A stretch of 64,000 bases of DNA. Origin: Ceriagrion tenellum. Taxonomy: Eukaryota; Arthropoda; Insecta; Odonata; Coenagrionidae. The translations under genes were made by a program, and so were the position numbers. The stretch is taken from positions 132,885,872 to 132,949,871 of the forward strand of contig OY720635.1 in the NCBI GenBank assembly GCA_963169105.1, written 5' to 3'. Within the stretch, counting starts at the first letter, position 1. Every line of letters begins with the position of its first letter. The notes under the pieces are model-generated. The model was not told where the DNA came from. It saw only the letters and a program-made list of their open reading frames with translations, and searched no databases. Shown here one piece after another: positions 1 to 12,583 of this stretch.

Positions 1-231
1 AATTCAATCTACGCTGTGATAGCGATTCCCATCCTAATTCTTCTAACAGTCCAGACACACTAGCCAACTTATCTTAGCATCGTTTCACAAACCTAGCTCC
101 TCTTCGCTGTACGCGATCTAACTCTGATATCAACCCCGTTTCGTATGGATCCCATACACTAACAGTATATTCCAGATGAGGCCTAACGATTGAAAAATAA
201 AGTTTTCACTTTCTCACCACATTTTCCAAGT
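1..231 (-). mobile_element. Family B LINE fragment (RT C-terminal region), cut by window start
   Basis: The reverse complement matches the coding end of the full-length B element at 50329-53787, through the region encoding VRPHLEYAVSVWDPYE and QRRGARFVKR. Homology stops near 231, so it is 5'-truncated; its 3' end lies beyond the window start. Confidence 0.85.
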
Positions 232-373
232 CTTTCTTCCATTTGGCTCTTGTTACCAATTGAAGAAAAGGTTTTCCGTCACGCTTTTCCTGTTTTAAAT
301 TTGAATAATGTTGGTTTTACATTATTTTGGTTGCGCTAATGACATTTTCTCTAATTAATATCCCGCCTATCAG

Positions 374-3300
374 GATAAAAATTGAAGACTGCGAGAACTA
401 CCTGGATGTGTGCTGCAAGACGCCTGATATTGTTAAACCGGAGGACAAGAAAGAGGATCAAGGAGAAATTCCGGAATGGGATAGCTGCGGTGTTCGTCAC
501 CCCAAAGGCGTGGCGTTTCGCATCAAGGGGGATAAGGACGGCGAGGCCCAGTTCGGAGAGTTCCCCTGGATGTCTGCCGTTCTGCTTCACAAGGTGGATA
601 AGGATGGAGAGGAACAAAAGTACTACCTGTGCGGAGGATCTCTCATCCATCCACATGTAGTCCTGACCGGAGCGCACTGCGTTGAAAGGTCAGTACATGA
701 AATGATAATGTGGTTCGAGTGAGGAAAACGACACGGAATGCATTCATTTTGGCTTTAACATGGTGAAATATAACTTATTTGAAAAAGTTCCACCATGCGA
801 TATTCATGGTCGTTAAGGATTCTGTGATACACCTGTAAAACAAACACTGCTTCAGCAAAATTCAGCATTTTGTTAAATTTAATTATTCTTCGATGTAGCG
901 ATGACGCCGATCTACGGTGACGATATAACCTACGTAAAAGTTTGCCAAAGGGTAAGTACGTCCAGAAGCCTCGACGTTTCGGAGAACGACTTGTCCTCCA
1001 TCGTTAGTGGTTCTGATAAATAACCAGAGCCCCTGAAGATTGAGAACAAGTCATTCTCCGAAACGTTGGGACTTATGGACCTACTTACCTGGTGGAACAC
1101 CCGAGAAACATTTATCCAACGGGAGGAGCAGATTGAATAAATGTGAGGATTCACGGACTATATCTCATGCGTACTTCAATCGCCTACCTTATTAGAAAGT
1201 GACGTGCCTAAGCTTTTATATATCACACATGATACCCTCAACTCCCTTCTCTACTCTTACCAGACACTCTCGAACTTGAACCCGAGCTATTAGCTACCAG
1301 CCCTTTCCAATGGCAGTGTCTTAGATACATCTACATCTACATCTACGTGATACCCTGCGAGCCACCACGAGGGTGTGGCAGGGGGTGAAGATCACCAAAC
1401 ATGCACTATTGACATGCAACTAGGGTATTTAATGAAGGCATGCTAGATAATGGGGTCACATGCAGCTACATGGTTAGTATCTACATATAAGAAAGGGATT
1501 ATAGGTTATTATTACATGCATCATGCACTGCAGACTACTCTTACTGTATTTCACCTACCTGTCCCTTTGCTACGCTGCCTATTGTTCTCTCTTATGGTAC
1601 GCAGGAAAAATGAATTTGAAATCTATCGGTACCACAAACTATCTCTCTAATCTTGTTAATATGATCAAACCTAGCATAATACGCAGGGGATCTCAATATA
1701 TATCTAACGTCATCTGTGATCAACTCTGTTTCGAATTTACTTAAAATGTTTAACCTAATTTTTAACCTGCGTTATACTAGCTATACTATATACTATATAC
1801 TATAGATACTAGCTAGGAAAGAATCTGTTTCATTCTGTGAAACTTTTTCCCTCGCAATACACTTTCTGTCACTCTCTTCACTTGTGAATGGCCTTGCACA
1901 TGACCTTCCGTGCTTAAGAACACAAATGTTTCTCCTGTGGTTCTATATTTCCGCGCATTTGCGTATTATTTCACTATGTCTTCCCCTGAAACCAAACACT
2001 TTACCGCAAATTTCCATGTGAATAGATTTTTTATCAGTTATTTGACGTAGCCGGTCCAAAGATCTTATTATCAACATGGTGCCAAAATATCGGCCATGTC
2101 ATTATATTTGGGTGGTAAGCCAAAAGCATCTATAGTGCGTAAATTTTGTACAGCTGTCATCCAAGGGGCAGTACTGAAACGGATTGCCAAGATTCTTGGG
2201 AAGAAACGATAAAAGAATGCTGCATCCAGTTACAGGACTGCTAATAAGTGAGAGCCGTTTTTCTTTCACATTTAAGCTTTATTCTTAGTAATCTATCATT
2301 ACTAAAGCAAGGGCCTTGGTCAGATACCGCTTTCTGCGTTCTATGTGGAAAGTCTTCATAATTTCAATAAAAGATCTTATCCAAATTTGCAATTAAAGCT
2401 CGGTCACTGGGCTACTTTTAATTGTGCTACTTGCGACGTCTCATTTCATAACATGAAATTGTAATGTGGTCCCATTCATGGCTATTTGTTTGAGAGACGC
2501 GCTAGGTTTGCATATCAGGACGCCTGGGACATTATGACGACATGAGGACCAAATAGCTTCATTAAATTCTCCGGCTAGAAAAATTTCCTCTTCAGATTGA
2601 AAAAGTCTTTCCTCCTGGATTGTGACAGAACTACGGGACATTGTATACCATCTTCAATGCCATGACTCTCGTCGTATTAGACAAACTGCACGAGTTTATT
2701 TCGCGCAAAAAGAGTGATGTGTGGCATCGACATAATTTTGATTTGTTTGCAAATTTTGCACTTTTATCAGACCACTGTCATGCCTTCCGCTTCTTGTTTT
2801 TTTAACACTGTACTTCTTTTCCGACAGCCACAAAGAAGATAAACTCTTCGTTCGTGTTGGCGAATGGGATTCTCAGACGACCAAAGAAGTTTACCCCCAT
2901 CAAGACAGGGAGGTGAACAAAGTTATAATGCACCCCGACTTCAAGAGTAGCAGTCTTCACAATGATGTCGCTCTGCTGTACTTCTCCGAGCCAATGAAAC
3001 CGGCGAAGCACATTGGAATCGTCTGCATTCCCAAGAAGGACCAGGTGCCTCCTGCTAAAACCATGTGCCTGGCCAGTGGTTGGGGATCGACAGAATTTGG
3101 TGCGTGGGCATTACGTTATCTTTACCTTGCTCAAAATGATTAAAACTCTATTTTTTTCCGCGTCCATCCATCTTCTTGTCCGCGAATCCCGTGGTGTTTT
3201 AAAAGCCTGACCGGCCTTATGCGTTACTACTAGGTACTGTGTTTAATTTATACCCTTAGGTCCATCTTCTGTATACAAAAACCTTTTCGCACCAAGAAAG

Positions 3301-4591
3301 AGGTTGCCTGATTCACTATCCGAGATAACATCTTTTGAAAGACACTCGAATGTAATATTTTTTGCGTTACTTAAATTTCATAATTTCATTCATGAAAGTG
3401 GGGACTTGATATCCACTCTGACTGTAATGGAATAGTAATGTTCATTCCAGTTGTACTCATTACTGTTTGGGCTATAGAAAAATATTTTGCTGGGGAGTTG
3501 TTCTTCTCACTCCTGTAAAAGGCTACAACCCGTGACGCAACAAGTCCAGATAACAATTAGGCTCCCTTTTTCTTTAACCATTGTTATTAGCCTAAGGACC
3601 ACCTCGACCCGGAAAATGGTAACTGTAACATTCTGGATGTTCTATTTCATCAACGTTGAGGCGCTCTGACTCTTGTCTCCCAAACTTATGAGGTGATCAT
3701 TGTCTTAGCCTAGATAATGGGTGTCTGTAAACCTAGAGCTTCTTGTGTTCCGCAGGGAAAGAAGAAAAGTATAGCACCATCTTGAAGAGTATAGAAATGC
3801 CTGTGGTTGACAATGTCAAGTGCCAGGACTACCTCCGTCAAACTAGGCTGGGTGCTTACTTCATATTACACAAGTCTTTCATGTGCGCCGGTGGAGAGAA
3901 AGGAAAGGACACATGCAAGGTGAGTCGCAATAAGTGCATCTTTTCTAGGTAACCTACGGCCGACAAAATATACTTTTCACCCACTATTCTCGCTGTTGCA
4001 AAAGTTGCCGCCTATGCGTCTTACATCACGCGTATATTTACTTCGCTACCAATGCAAAAGGCGAACAATTTTTCCGCGCTACCACTTGGAAATGCTTGAA
4101 TTACTGTGCGTTTGCCATGCTTCTTCACCTGCGTGTTCATTGGTTGTTGAATGCTGAGATTGGTTGACTGCAGCCCTCAATCCTTCCCTTTCTAATCCTA
4201 GTTCCCTTACCTCATGGTACCTCTTTCTATGCACTTGACTTCTTTAACTCGATGTTTTCACACGGGGCATGAAAGTACCACTTTTATCGCTGTTTTTTCA
4301 ATGCTCTGCTTGACCATAGGATGGCCACCTTAAAACTCTAATATCCTCTGTGGAAATATTCTCATGAGTGCTTCCTTATTTCAGGGTGATGGAGGAAGTC
4401 CATTAGTTTGTCCTCATCCCGAGCATCCAGAACACTACATTCAGTCTGGCATCGTGGCATGGGGAATCGGGTGCTTAGATCACGAAGTACCTGGCGTCTA
4501 TGTCGACGTGGCCCACTTCAGGGATTGGATCGACGAGAAGATGAAGGAACTTGAATTGGATGGCTCCTATTATTCCTTGTCAGTGTTCTAA
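374..4591 (+). CDS. SPH1: clip-domain serine protease homolog, PPAF2-like (exons 2-5; exon 1 outside window)
   Basis: Four exons by eye: 374-688, 2828-3099, 3756-3919 and 4385-4591 (stop TAA), all with AG/GT borders and the same phases as SPH2 and SPH3. Exon 2 carries the last three clip-domain cysteines (CENYLDVCC), a linker, the CGVRHPKGVAF segment, FGEFPWM and LTGAHC with the catalytic His. Exon 3 carries NDVALLYF with the catalytic Asp. Exon 5 starts GDGGSPLVC, where the active Ser is Gly, so the product cannot be a protease. The family (insect PPAF2-like clip-SPHs) acts as secreted cofactors for prophenoloxidase activation; that role here is inference. The signal peptide and first half of the clip domain should lie before position 1. 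Introns hold a foldback repeat and one LINE end. Apparently intact in the part seen. Confidence 0.88.
943..1169. repeat. Foldback (hairpin) repeat, copy 1, in SPH1 intron 2
   Basis: Arms near 951-998 and 1040-1102 are imperfect inverted repeats, sharing ACGTTTCGGAGAA / TTCTCCGAAACGT. A close second copy lies at 9233-9472. The pair shows a dispersed hairpin element of about 230 bp. There is no coding potential. Confidence 0.75.
1328..1772 (-). mobile_element. Family A LINE 3' end, 5'-truncated
   Basis: Begins on the + strand with the reversed hexamer tail (CATCTA repeats) and the conserved hairpin module, then the 3' UTR and the reversed C-terminal coding end. Homology to A at 12584-16041 stops near 1772. 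Confidence 0.88.
1773..2827 (+). other. SPH1 intron 2, distal part
   Basis: Follows the LINE end up to the acceptor of exon 3. I recognise no element or coding segment in it. The other SPH1 introns (3100-3755 and 3920-4384) also show nothing recognisable. Confidence 0.6.
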
Positions 4592-5612
4592 AGTTATTCT
4601 CGTAAATGGTCAGGTGCTAATGCTGTCGAGTCGGGGATTTTTCTTTAATCAAATCATTTTGGGGCGTTTAAGTTACCAATCCAGGTCCTTATATCAAAAT
4701 AGTTCTGTCGATTCGAGGTATACTATTTTTGCATGAATCACTTTAACCTATAGAGTTTAGTATCTTCCTTTAAAACTGGATCTTTGGACGGTGTTCAATA
4801 ATGTCATTTACTTTTTACACTTGAGACTTAAGATGAAATGCTGTAAATTATTTATTAACGGCAGGATTCCTCCACTTGCTTTGATATTATTTTTTAAATT
4901 ATGGAGTCTGGTTTTAATGATCTTCCATTTTTAACATATTACCTTGCTTGGTGGGAGAATATACGGGTCAACTTCTAATGGAGACTATTACAATTATCGT
5001 CGATTTGTTTTGGTTTCATAAATGAGCTCGAAGTGAAGTGTATATGTATATGATTGTATAACTGGAACATACATGCCGTTTTTGTTCCAGGCAGGTTGTA
5101 AAATAGCTTTTGGAATAAACATTTTTAAAGAAATTTTCAATTTTATTCAGTTTTGCTTAATCCTTTGGCACATTCAATATGATTCATCGGATTTTTTTCT
5201 ACAGAATGGGATCCACTGTTGAGCACTTAATTCGAAAACGGCTGCCAATTAGATCCCAGTATTATCAGTACTATTTTATGTCTTGACGACTTTTTTGACA
5301 AAATTTTGTTACTCAATACACGTTACCCAATTTCAACTCCACCTAGTTGCTTTACCTCAAGATTTCTCGGCGTTCTTGTTTCGAAAAACTTTCGTATGGC
5401 ACAACATTTGGCCGGAAATGCGCTCGTGCTGGCCTTGCACCCAATACGCAGATGGGTGTGACGTAAAGGGTTGGTATTATTTACCGGATTCCATTGGCGT
5501 CTATTGTGACACTAGTGGCTCCGTATCTCTCCCAGAATTTGCTCCTAATCTCATCCTGGAGTGTGGAATTTCCCAGCTGTTTATAGTTAATGACGAAGTT
5601 TTCGACATTGAC
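4592..5612 (+). other. SPH1 3' UTR and flank
   Basis: AT-rich sequence after the SPH1 stop codon. The only signal seen is AATAAA at 5114-5119, about 520 bases after the stop, a plausible poly(A) signal. Open frames in 5283-5615 lack coding character. Confidence 0.5.
5114..5119 (+). promoter_or_regulatory. Candidate poly(A) signal of SPH1
   Basis: AATAAA about 520 bases after the SPH1 stop. SPH3 has AATAAA at a similar distance (about 445 bases), which supports the assignment. Confidence 0.45.
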
Positions 5613-5776
5613 TGAGTCTCGAGCATTTTAGGCACAACGTTTCGCCCGCGTTTCAGCGAACGACTTCAGGGGCGAACTGATTTAGCTGAGAAATCGAGTC
5701 TCCCCTGAAGATGCTTCAACCATGAAGACACTCGCTGCAACACGAGTGAAACGTTCGACTTTAAATGCTTGAGACG
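5613..5776. repeat. Second type of foldback hairpin repeat
   Basis: Imperfect inverted repeat: the left end has GTCTCGAGCATTTTA then AACGTTTCG, and the right end has AAACGTTCGA then AAATGCTTGAGAC. The centre contains CCCCTGAAGAT, also seen in the 943 and 9233 hairpins, so the types may be distantly related. Confidence 0.55.
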
Positions 5777-8044
5777 CAGTCAAGCCCGAAAACTTCGCCA
5801 GTTCCTAATCTTATGTTCTTACTCTATTAGAGCCCCAAGCACTAAAGGCAAGAGTATGCTCGAACAAATTGCAAAGGTGCTCTGCGGCAAATGTAATATA
5901 TTCCAATGGCCTGTTCCGTCACATTCCTGTGAGGATTATCTTATTTGGGTATACCTCAGCGATAGTTTACACAGCCTTCTTCAATATCGAATTACATAAT
6001 TATTGAAATTTTCAGAATTAACGACTAATCATTCTAGCAATGTTCCATTTTTGCGATATAACGATTTTGTAACAATATCTACAGGTCCTGTAGTAGCTCA
6101 ATAAATACTCTAACTTTGCTCTGTCGAGTTTACCGGATTTGCAATTGGGGGCTTTGGAAGATATCAGCTTGATGAAAAAAATAGAATGATTTTACTTGAC
6201 TGTTTTCACCAAGAAAAGTAATATCTTATTACCTTTAGCCCAAACATTACTACCACCATTAACTAATAAATTATGAAAGGGAGCAAATCAATATAGTAAT
6301 CCTTACAACGTAATCATCATCCTCAACGGTTGTTTTGGCGAACAGCATGTAAGAAAGACGATGATTTCCTCTTTTTTTTTTAAATCCCCCTCTTCATAAT
6401 GGCGGGTACAAATGATTTTATTTAAACCTTAAGCAAGAGTTTTCAAAGGTTGTGTGTTTCTGCTGGTTTATTAAATGTAATTTATATGTAGTATGTCATA
6501 CAAAATGCTGTAGATTCGCGATCATATCGTAAAGATTATTTTATTATCTGAGGAGTGCAAGTATTATATCTTCAAAATGTAGGCGACGCTGAGAGAAGAA
6601 TATTTAATTATTCATGAGTATAAAGTTGAAGTGAACCGCTATACCGCCGTTAAAGTGAACCCATAGGTTATGTTCGTCTAGAAGTATAATTTTCACAGCT
6701 TCTTCTTTTCAATAGAATAAACTATACCTTGAACCCGTAAGGAATTTACTTGAAAAGTTCCGTAGAAGAAAGGTAAAGAAGGCTTGTGCCGCTTGATGCA
6801 AGATATTAATCTGTCCCATCTACTATAAAGAGTAATATAAATTTGCCAGTGACGTTTCAGTGATGATGGTGCATTGCAATTAATAAAATGTTTTGGAATA
6901 TCTGTGACATAGACTTTAAAATTCACCGGTTAAAACTTTGGCTTATATATGATGAAAGAACGTTGCATCCAAGGGGAAGATTGTGAGAATGAAGTTCGCC
7001 TTAAATCTAAGATTTCGAAACTCGCTTATCTAGGCTCTTCCGTTAGAAGTGTGAAACGTAGTAGATGATCTGAAATTTTTTCACGCGAAGAGTTGTTTTG
7101 AGTGTACATAATAACTTAGCATGCAAATATTTACCCATCTATGGATATTTTTCCATAGTTAGAATCTCTTTAAACTTGCCTTAATAATTAAACTACGGTC
7201 GGAATTTTTGGCATGGACACTCACGTCTATGTACGCTTTCACGCTTTCTTTTTACACTTACACTTTGATGAAAACAATCAAATGGTTTTACTTGTCTGTT
7301 TTCATCAATAACCCATTCAATCACATGATCGTCAAGCATTTACTAAGTATTATCTGTGAGTAGAGAGATGTTACTGAAAATATTTTCTTTTTAATCACGG
7401 GCAAGACCATCTTGGAACAGTACTCCCATTTTAGAACCACCAGAGATATGTTAATTGACACACGAAAGCATGATTGATAATGACTTTCGACCAGTAACTT
7501 CCATTTCTGACATGAACTTAGGAAGTTGACTAAGGAATTTCTTAGTCGAACGTGAAAAGCATTAGGGGAGGTATTTTTCAAAATCATCAACTCAAAATTA
7601 TTATCATTCCAAAAGGTTTCACATTTTTCTTCCGCGATTTACCTTATCATTTATTCGTAATTCCTTCCGTTAAACACTATAATTTCTTTATCTAGTGATT
7701 AAGACGTAGGTTCGCAATAGTCCAAAGTTTGCCAGGGTCGTTAGAAAACAGGATAGCTGCGAACATATTCCAATGATTAAGAACAAACACTCTTTATTTT
7801 AAATTGTCCTGAAAAAGCTTTAGTTTATTTATTTGAAAAAAGTCACAAAAACGGCACGAAGGATTTTAATATCGGATTACTACCAAACAAATAAATTATA
7901 AGCATTAAAATAATGTACAATTAGAACAGACATAATGACAGAAAACAATATATACAGAAGAAGATGAGAAAGTGGACATGGACTTAGCGATATGTTGGCA
8001 GGGGAGATGGAACTAATTTGAAGACCTGGTCAGTAAGAAGGATT
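5777..8044. other. Intergenic AT-rich DNA
   Basis: No gene seen. It contains two copies of a short hairpin motif (about 6169-6217 and 7265-7308); otherwise I see nothing in it. Confidence 0.5.
7265..7308. repeat. Short hairpin repeat (second copy at 6169-6217)
   Basis: TTGATGAAAACA and TGTTTTCATCAA are exact inverted repeats around about 20 bases containing GGTTTTACTTG. A diverged copy lies about 1.1 kb upstream with the same interior (GATTTTACTTG). Confidence 0.5.
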
Positions 8045-8596
8045 GCGCGCGTGCAAAGGAGATCTGCTAGGTTTGTTAAAGGCCGTTATGATAATTGAAT
8101 TAGTGTTACGAGCTTAATAGAAGAAGCAGGATGGGAATTACTATCAGAACGCAGGTTAAAATTAAGGTTAAACCTTTTAAGAAAATTCGAATCCAATTTA
8201 TTCACATATAACGTTAGATATATATTAAGAACCTCTGCGTATTATGCTAGGTTTGATCATATTAACAAGATTAAAGAGATAGATTGTCGTACCGATAGAT
8301 TTAAAATGTCATTTTTCCCTCGCACTATAAGAGAGAACAATAGGCAGCGTAGCAAAGGGATAGGTAGGTGAAATATAGTTACAGTAGTCTGCAGTGCTTG
8401 ATGCATGTAATAACAACCAATAATCCATTCCTTATTATGTAGGTACTAACCATTTAGCTCCATGCGACCTTATTATCTAGCATATCTCCCTTAAATATCC
8501 TACTTGCATTTCAATAGTGCATGTTTGGTGATCTTCACCCCCTACCACACACCCTCGTGGTGGCTCGCAGGGTATCACGTAGATGTAGATGTAGAT
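8045..8596 (+). mobile_element. Family A LINE 3' end, 5'-truncated
   Basis: Starts inside the coding end (GTGCAAAGGAGATCTGC), runs through the stop and 3' UTR, and ends in the hairpin module and a GTAGAT tail. The coding part has an in-frame stop and substitutions, so it is dead. Confidence 0.88.
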
Positions 8597-8891
8597 CAAT
8601 GTTTTCAATTAAACGAACAAATCGTATCATTGTGAGAGGACTGACCATTGTTTTCTATTAGATTTAAACTCTGCGTTGTGTTGTATGGGGTAAATTCTTT
8701 GATGAAGCTTTCTGATTTTCTTCTGAGTGATTGAAATGAATAATACCCCTGCTTTGGGGCTCTTCTTGAGAAAATTCTCTGTTCAAAAACTTATACCTGG
8801 GAAATTAAAAGTTTGAATGCGAATTTTCTTTAATTATGTGCTCACACATTTGTACTGCAATGCATTTCGTATCTGCCCTCGCAGCTTGCGT

Positions 8892-9113
8892 TACATCTAC
8901 TTCTACATCTATGTCATACCCTGCAAGCCACCCAAAGGGTGTGTGGCAGGGGGTGCTTCCAAACCAAGCATGCATGACTATTACGGTAGAACACCGAAAT
9001 TACATTGAAACCCGCGTACCACACATGCAAAGCGCCAATTCAAAATCTACTAACCAAGAAAAATTCTATCGTCAACCGTTCCAACATTCAAGGGATACAA
9101 AGACTACTACTAC
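8892..9113 (-). mobile_element. Family B LINE 3' UTR fragment
   Basis: Reverse complement of the B 3' UTR and tail: the hexamer tail lies at the left, followed by the hairpin module (ACCCAAAGGGTGTGTGGC). It is truncated near 9113 at the CTACTACTAC region. Confidence 0.85.
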
Positions 9114-9232
9114 ATACTAATAACGTTATAATCATATAAAAACTGAAAATGTAAATAATTATTGGTAATAAAATATTATGCATAACAGGAAAAAAGCAAT
9201 GAAAGATCTTGGGTTTTCCTGGCGTATCTGCA

Positions 9233-9472
9233 GAATAAATGTTCCTCATGTGTTCCACCGGGTTAGTACGTCCAGAAGCCTCGACGTTTCGGAGAACGAC
9301 TTGTTCTCCATCCTTATGGGTTCTGATAAATAACCAGAGCCCCTGAAGATTGAGAACAAGTCATTCTCCGAAACGTTGGGACTTATGGACCTACTTACCT
9401 GGTGGAACACCCGAGAAACATTTATCCAACGGGAGAAGCAGATTGAATAAATGTGACGATTCACGAACTATA
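9233..9472. repeat. Foldback (hairpin) repeat, copy 2
   Basis: Arms of roughly 85-90 bases (9233-9318 and 9346-9431) pair almost throughout. The left outer end ATAAATGTT..GTGTTCCACC matches the reversed right end GGTGGAACAC..AACATTTAT. It is the better-preserved copy of the 943-1169 element. Confidence 0.75.
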
Positions 9473-9637
9473 ATGTTCTGAATTTCCATACGGGGTGGGA
9501 GTATGCAGCAACGTCGCACGGGCTGCCGCGCCCGTTTCGAGGGCTCTTTTTTTCGTCCGTTCCATAATATAGGTACATAACCCCGCATCAGCATTTTCCT
9601 GTATAAAAATCAGTATCAGAATTCACGTTAGCAGTGG

Positions 9638-10862
9638 TTTCACTTTCTCATCACATTTGCCGAGTATTCTCTTGATAAAGCCTAGAATTTCCTGTATGCT
9701 TGACCGAATATTTCCCGAATATGTTTTCCTCAAGATAGATCGTGAGTAATTGTGACCCCTAAGTACTTAACAGACTCGGCGTGAATAATTTCCGTATTAT
9801 TAATTTTGTAAGCCCTACCTGGCCTATTTTTCTTATTCCAAAAGTTGACTGCTACGCACTTTTTTATGTTTAGTTCCATCTGCCACTTTTCGCACCAAGC
9901 ATGAATAGCAAGTAAGTCGATAGTTAACGAGTCGCTATCTTCGGAATTGTTAATATCCCTATACACAACCGCGTCGTCTGCGAAGAGTCCAAGCTTACTT
10001 TAAACGACGTTGCTAATATCATTTATGTATAAGAGAAATAAAAGTGGACCAATGACACTTCCCTGAGGAACACCCGATGTAACGCTAACTGTGTTTGACA
10101 TGATACCGTCTATGACAACCCTTTGTTCCCGCCCATGTAAGAATTGATTAATCCAACTAATAATGTTTTTATCTGTTCCATATGCTTCTAGTTTTGAGAG
10201 TAACTTAACCTGAGGTACCTTATCGAAAGCTTTCTTAAAACTGAGGAATATCGCGTCAACTTGAACATTATTTTCACCGGAGAGCAATGTGTCATGAACG
10301 AAGAGGGCCAATTGGGTTTCGCAAGATCTACCCTTTCGAAATCCGTGCTGGTTATTTATTGATAATTCCTCCCTATCTAAATGACTCATAATGGAGCTTA
10401 CGATTATATGTTCAAATACCTTACAGGAAATGGATGTGAGAGAAATAGGTCTATAGTTACTAAGGTCTCCCCTGTCGCCGCAATAGGTGTGAAATTTGCT
10501 ACTCTCCAGTCCTTAGGCACTACGTGATCTACTAAAGATTTGTTAAATATTAATTCTAAGTAAGGAGCTATGTATGATGCCAATGTTTTATATACGCTAG
10601 CAGGTATTTGATCTGGACCGGAGGATTTGATTGGGTTGATATTTTTTAGCTGATGTTCTATGCCGCGACAATTTATAATAATCTCAGACATAAATGTTTG
10701 GGAACGAACAGGCTGCGGATTGAAAAGATGTGGTGTATAAGTATTGAAAATGCTTCTGAAGAATGAGTTTAACGTATTAGCTTTTTGTAGACTGTTGGTT
10801 AGCTTTTCCCCTTTGATATTCTTAAGCGTGTATACTGTGGATTTATTTCCTTGAGTGTCCCT
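9638..10862 (-). mobile_element. Family B LINE fragment covering the RT domain
   Basis: The reverse complement encodes B-type RT blocks (SGVPQGSVIGPLLFLLYINDI, QHGFRKGRSCETQL) broken by frameshifts and stops. Both ends are truncated, and a second B copy begins directly at its right edge. Confidence 0.85.
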
Positions 10863-12583
10863 ACATCGAGATCTACATCTACATCATACCCTGCCAGCGA
10901 CCCAAATGGTGTGTGGCAGGGGGTGCTTCCACACCAGGCATGCATGAATGATACGGTAGAACACCGAAATCACATTGAAACCCGCGTTCCACACATCGGT
11001 TCTACCTAGCTCCTCTTCGCTGTACGCGATCTAATTCCGATATCAACCCTGCTTCATATGGATCCCATACACTAACAGCATATTCCAGATGAGGCCTAAC
11101 GATTGAAAAATAACAAAGTTCTATCACTTTCTCATCACATTTTCCGAGTATTCTCTTGATAAAGCCTAGCTTCCTGTATGCTTGACCGCATATTTCCCGA
11201 ATATGTTTTCCCCAAGATAAGTCGTGAGTAATTGTGACCCCTAAGTACTTGACAGACTCGGCGTGAATAATTTCCGTATTTTTAATTCTGTAAGCCCTAC
11301 CTGGCCTATTTTTCCTTTTCCAAAAGCTGACTGCTACGCACTTTTTTATGTTTAGTTCCATCTGCCACTTTTCGCACCAAGCATGAATAGCAAGTAGGTC
11401 GATTGTTAACGAGTCGCTATCTTCTGGATTGTTAATATCCATATAATATAATATCAATATCCCTAACATACGACCAAAATGCCTTGGGATTATCGTTCAA
11501 TTGTTCTCCCAGTAATTTACTTTTGAAATCAGCTAACGCCCTTCGGCACGCCTTTTTTGCTAAGAGTTTAGATATTTTGTAATTTTCGGTGACTGTGTAT
11601 AGTTCGGAGGAGGATTTATTTATTTTTGACCTTTTTATCCAACATGACATCTTCTCTGGTGCTTTAATGTTTTTCTAACCTCCGCGTTATACCACCTAGG
11701 CTCTGCATTGGCTCTTTTCCATTTACTTGGTATGTATTTGCTAACAACTGATCGTGTAACGTTGAGGAAGGTATTCCACAAAACCTCAGTATTACTGTTG
11801 ATACTTATTTTTTGAAAATTAGTAAATGACTTTTGCAACTCTCGTTTCATACCTTCGTAGTCAGCCTTATTATATAAGTAGATTTTTCTTTGTGGATTAT
11901 GTTTCTTGATCATGCTCACGGAAAAATTAGCTTTAACTATCTTGTGGTCGCTTATTCCCTTATCCGTACCTATGTTTACAACCATGTGTGGAATATTTGT
12001 CGCTAAAAGATCAAGTGTATTTTTCCCTCTAGTTGGAGCAGTGACTAATTGATGTAGTGAGTGAGAGGTGAATGTATACAGAAGTGACTCACTAAGGTCG
12101 TTGCCTTTCCCCCCAGTGATAAAAGTGTACGTGTCCCAGTCTATGGACGTAAGATTGAAATCCCCACCGATTATAATATGACAATCGATTTTTTGAGTGG
12201 TTAACTTACTGAGTTGACTTTCGAGTCCTCATATTGAGCTTACATGGGTATCTGGTGGTCTGTAATATGCGCACACATAGATTGTTTTTGCTTTAGGATT
12301 TTGAATGGAGCACCATACGCTTTCTACCTGGTCGTTGGAAAATGACTCCCTCCTACTAATATAACAATCCTTCACTGCAATAAAAACTCCTCCCCTTGTT
12401 CCTTCGACTCTATCTTTTCTATAAACTGTGAAAGTTTTCGGGAATACTTCATTATCTGCGATTTAGTTACACAACCAACTTTCCGTCCCTATAATTAAGT
12501 CTACGTCAGTAGTTTCAATTAGATGGTAGAAGTCAGCTACTTTATTTCTTAAACTACGGCAGTTTACTACCACGACAGAATAG

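Noticed and set aside
4385..4591. Active trypsin-like serine protease
   Set aside because: The Ser position of GDSGGP is Gly (GDGGSP) in all four copies, so catalysis is not expected.
5283..5615. Open frame of 110 codons after SPH1
   Set aside because: No recognisable motif, overlaps the hairpin edge, and starts with a non-ATG codon.
9343..9378. Hammerhead ribozyme core (CTGAAGA, a stem, then GAAACGTT) in the foldback repeat
   Set aside because: The stem is not flush with the core (TT opposite C), and stems I and III are poorly formed. The first copy and the opposite strand do not improve it.
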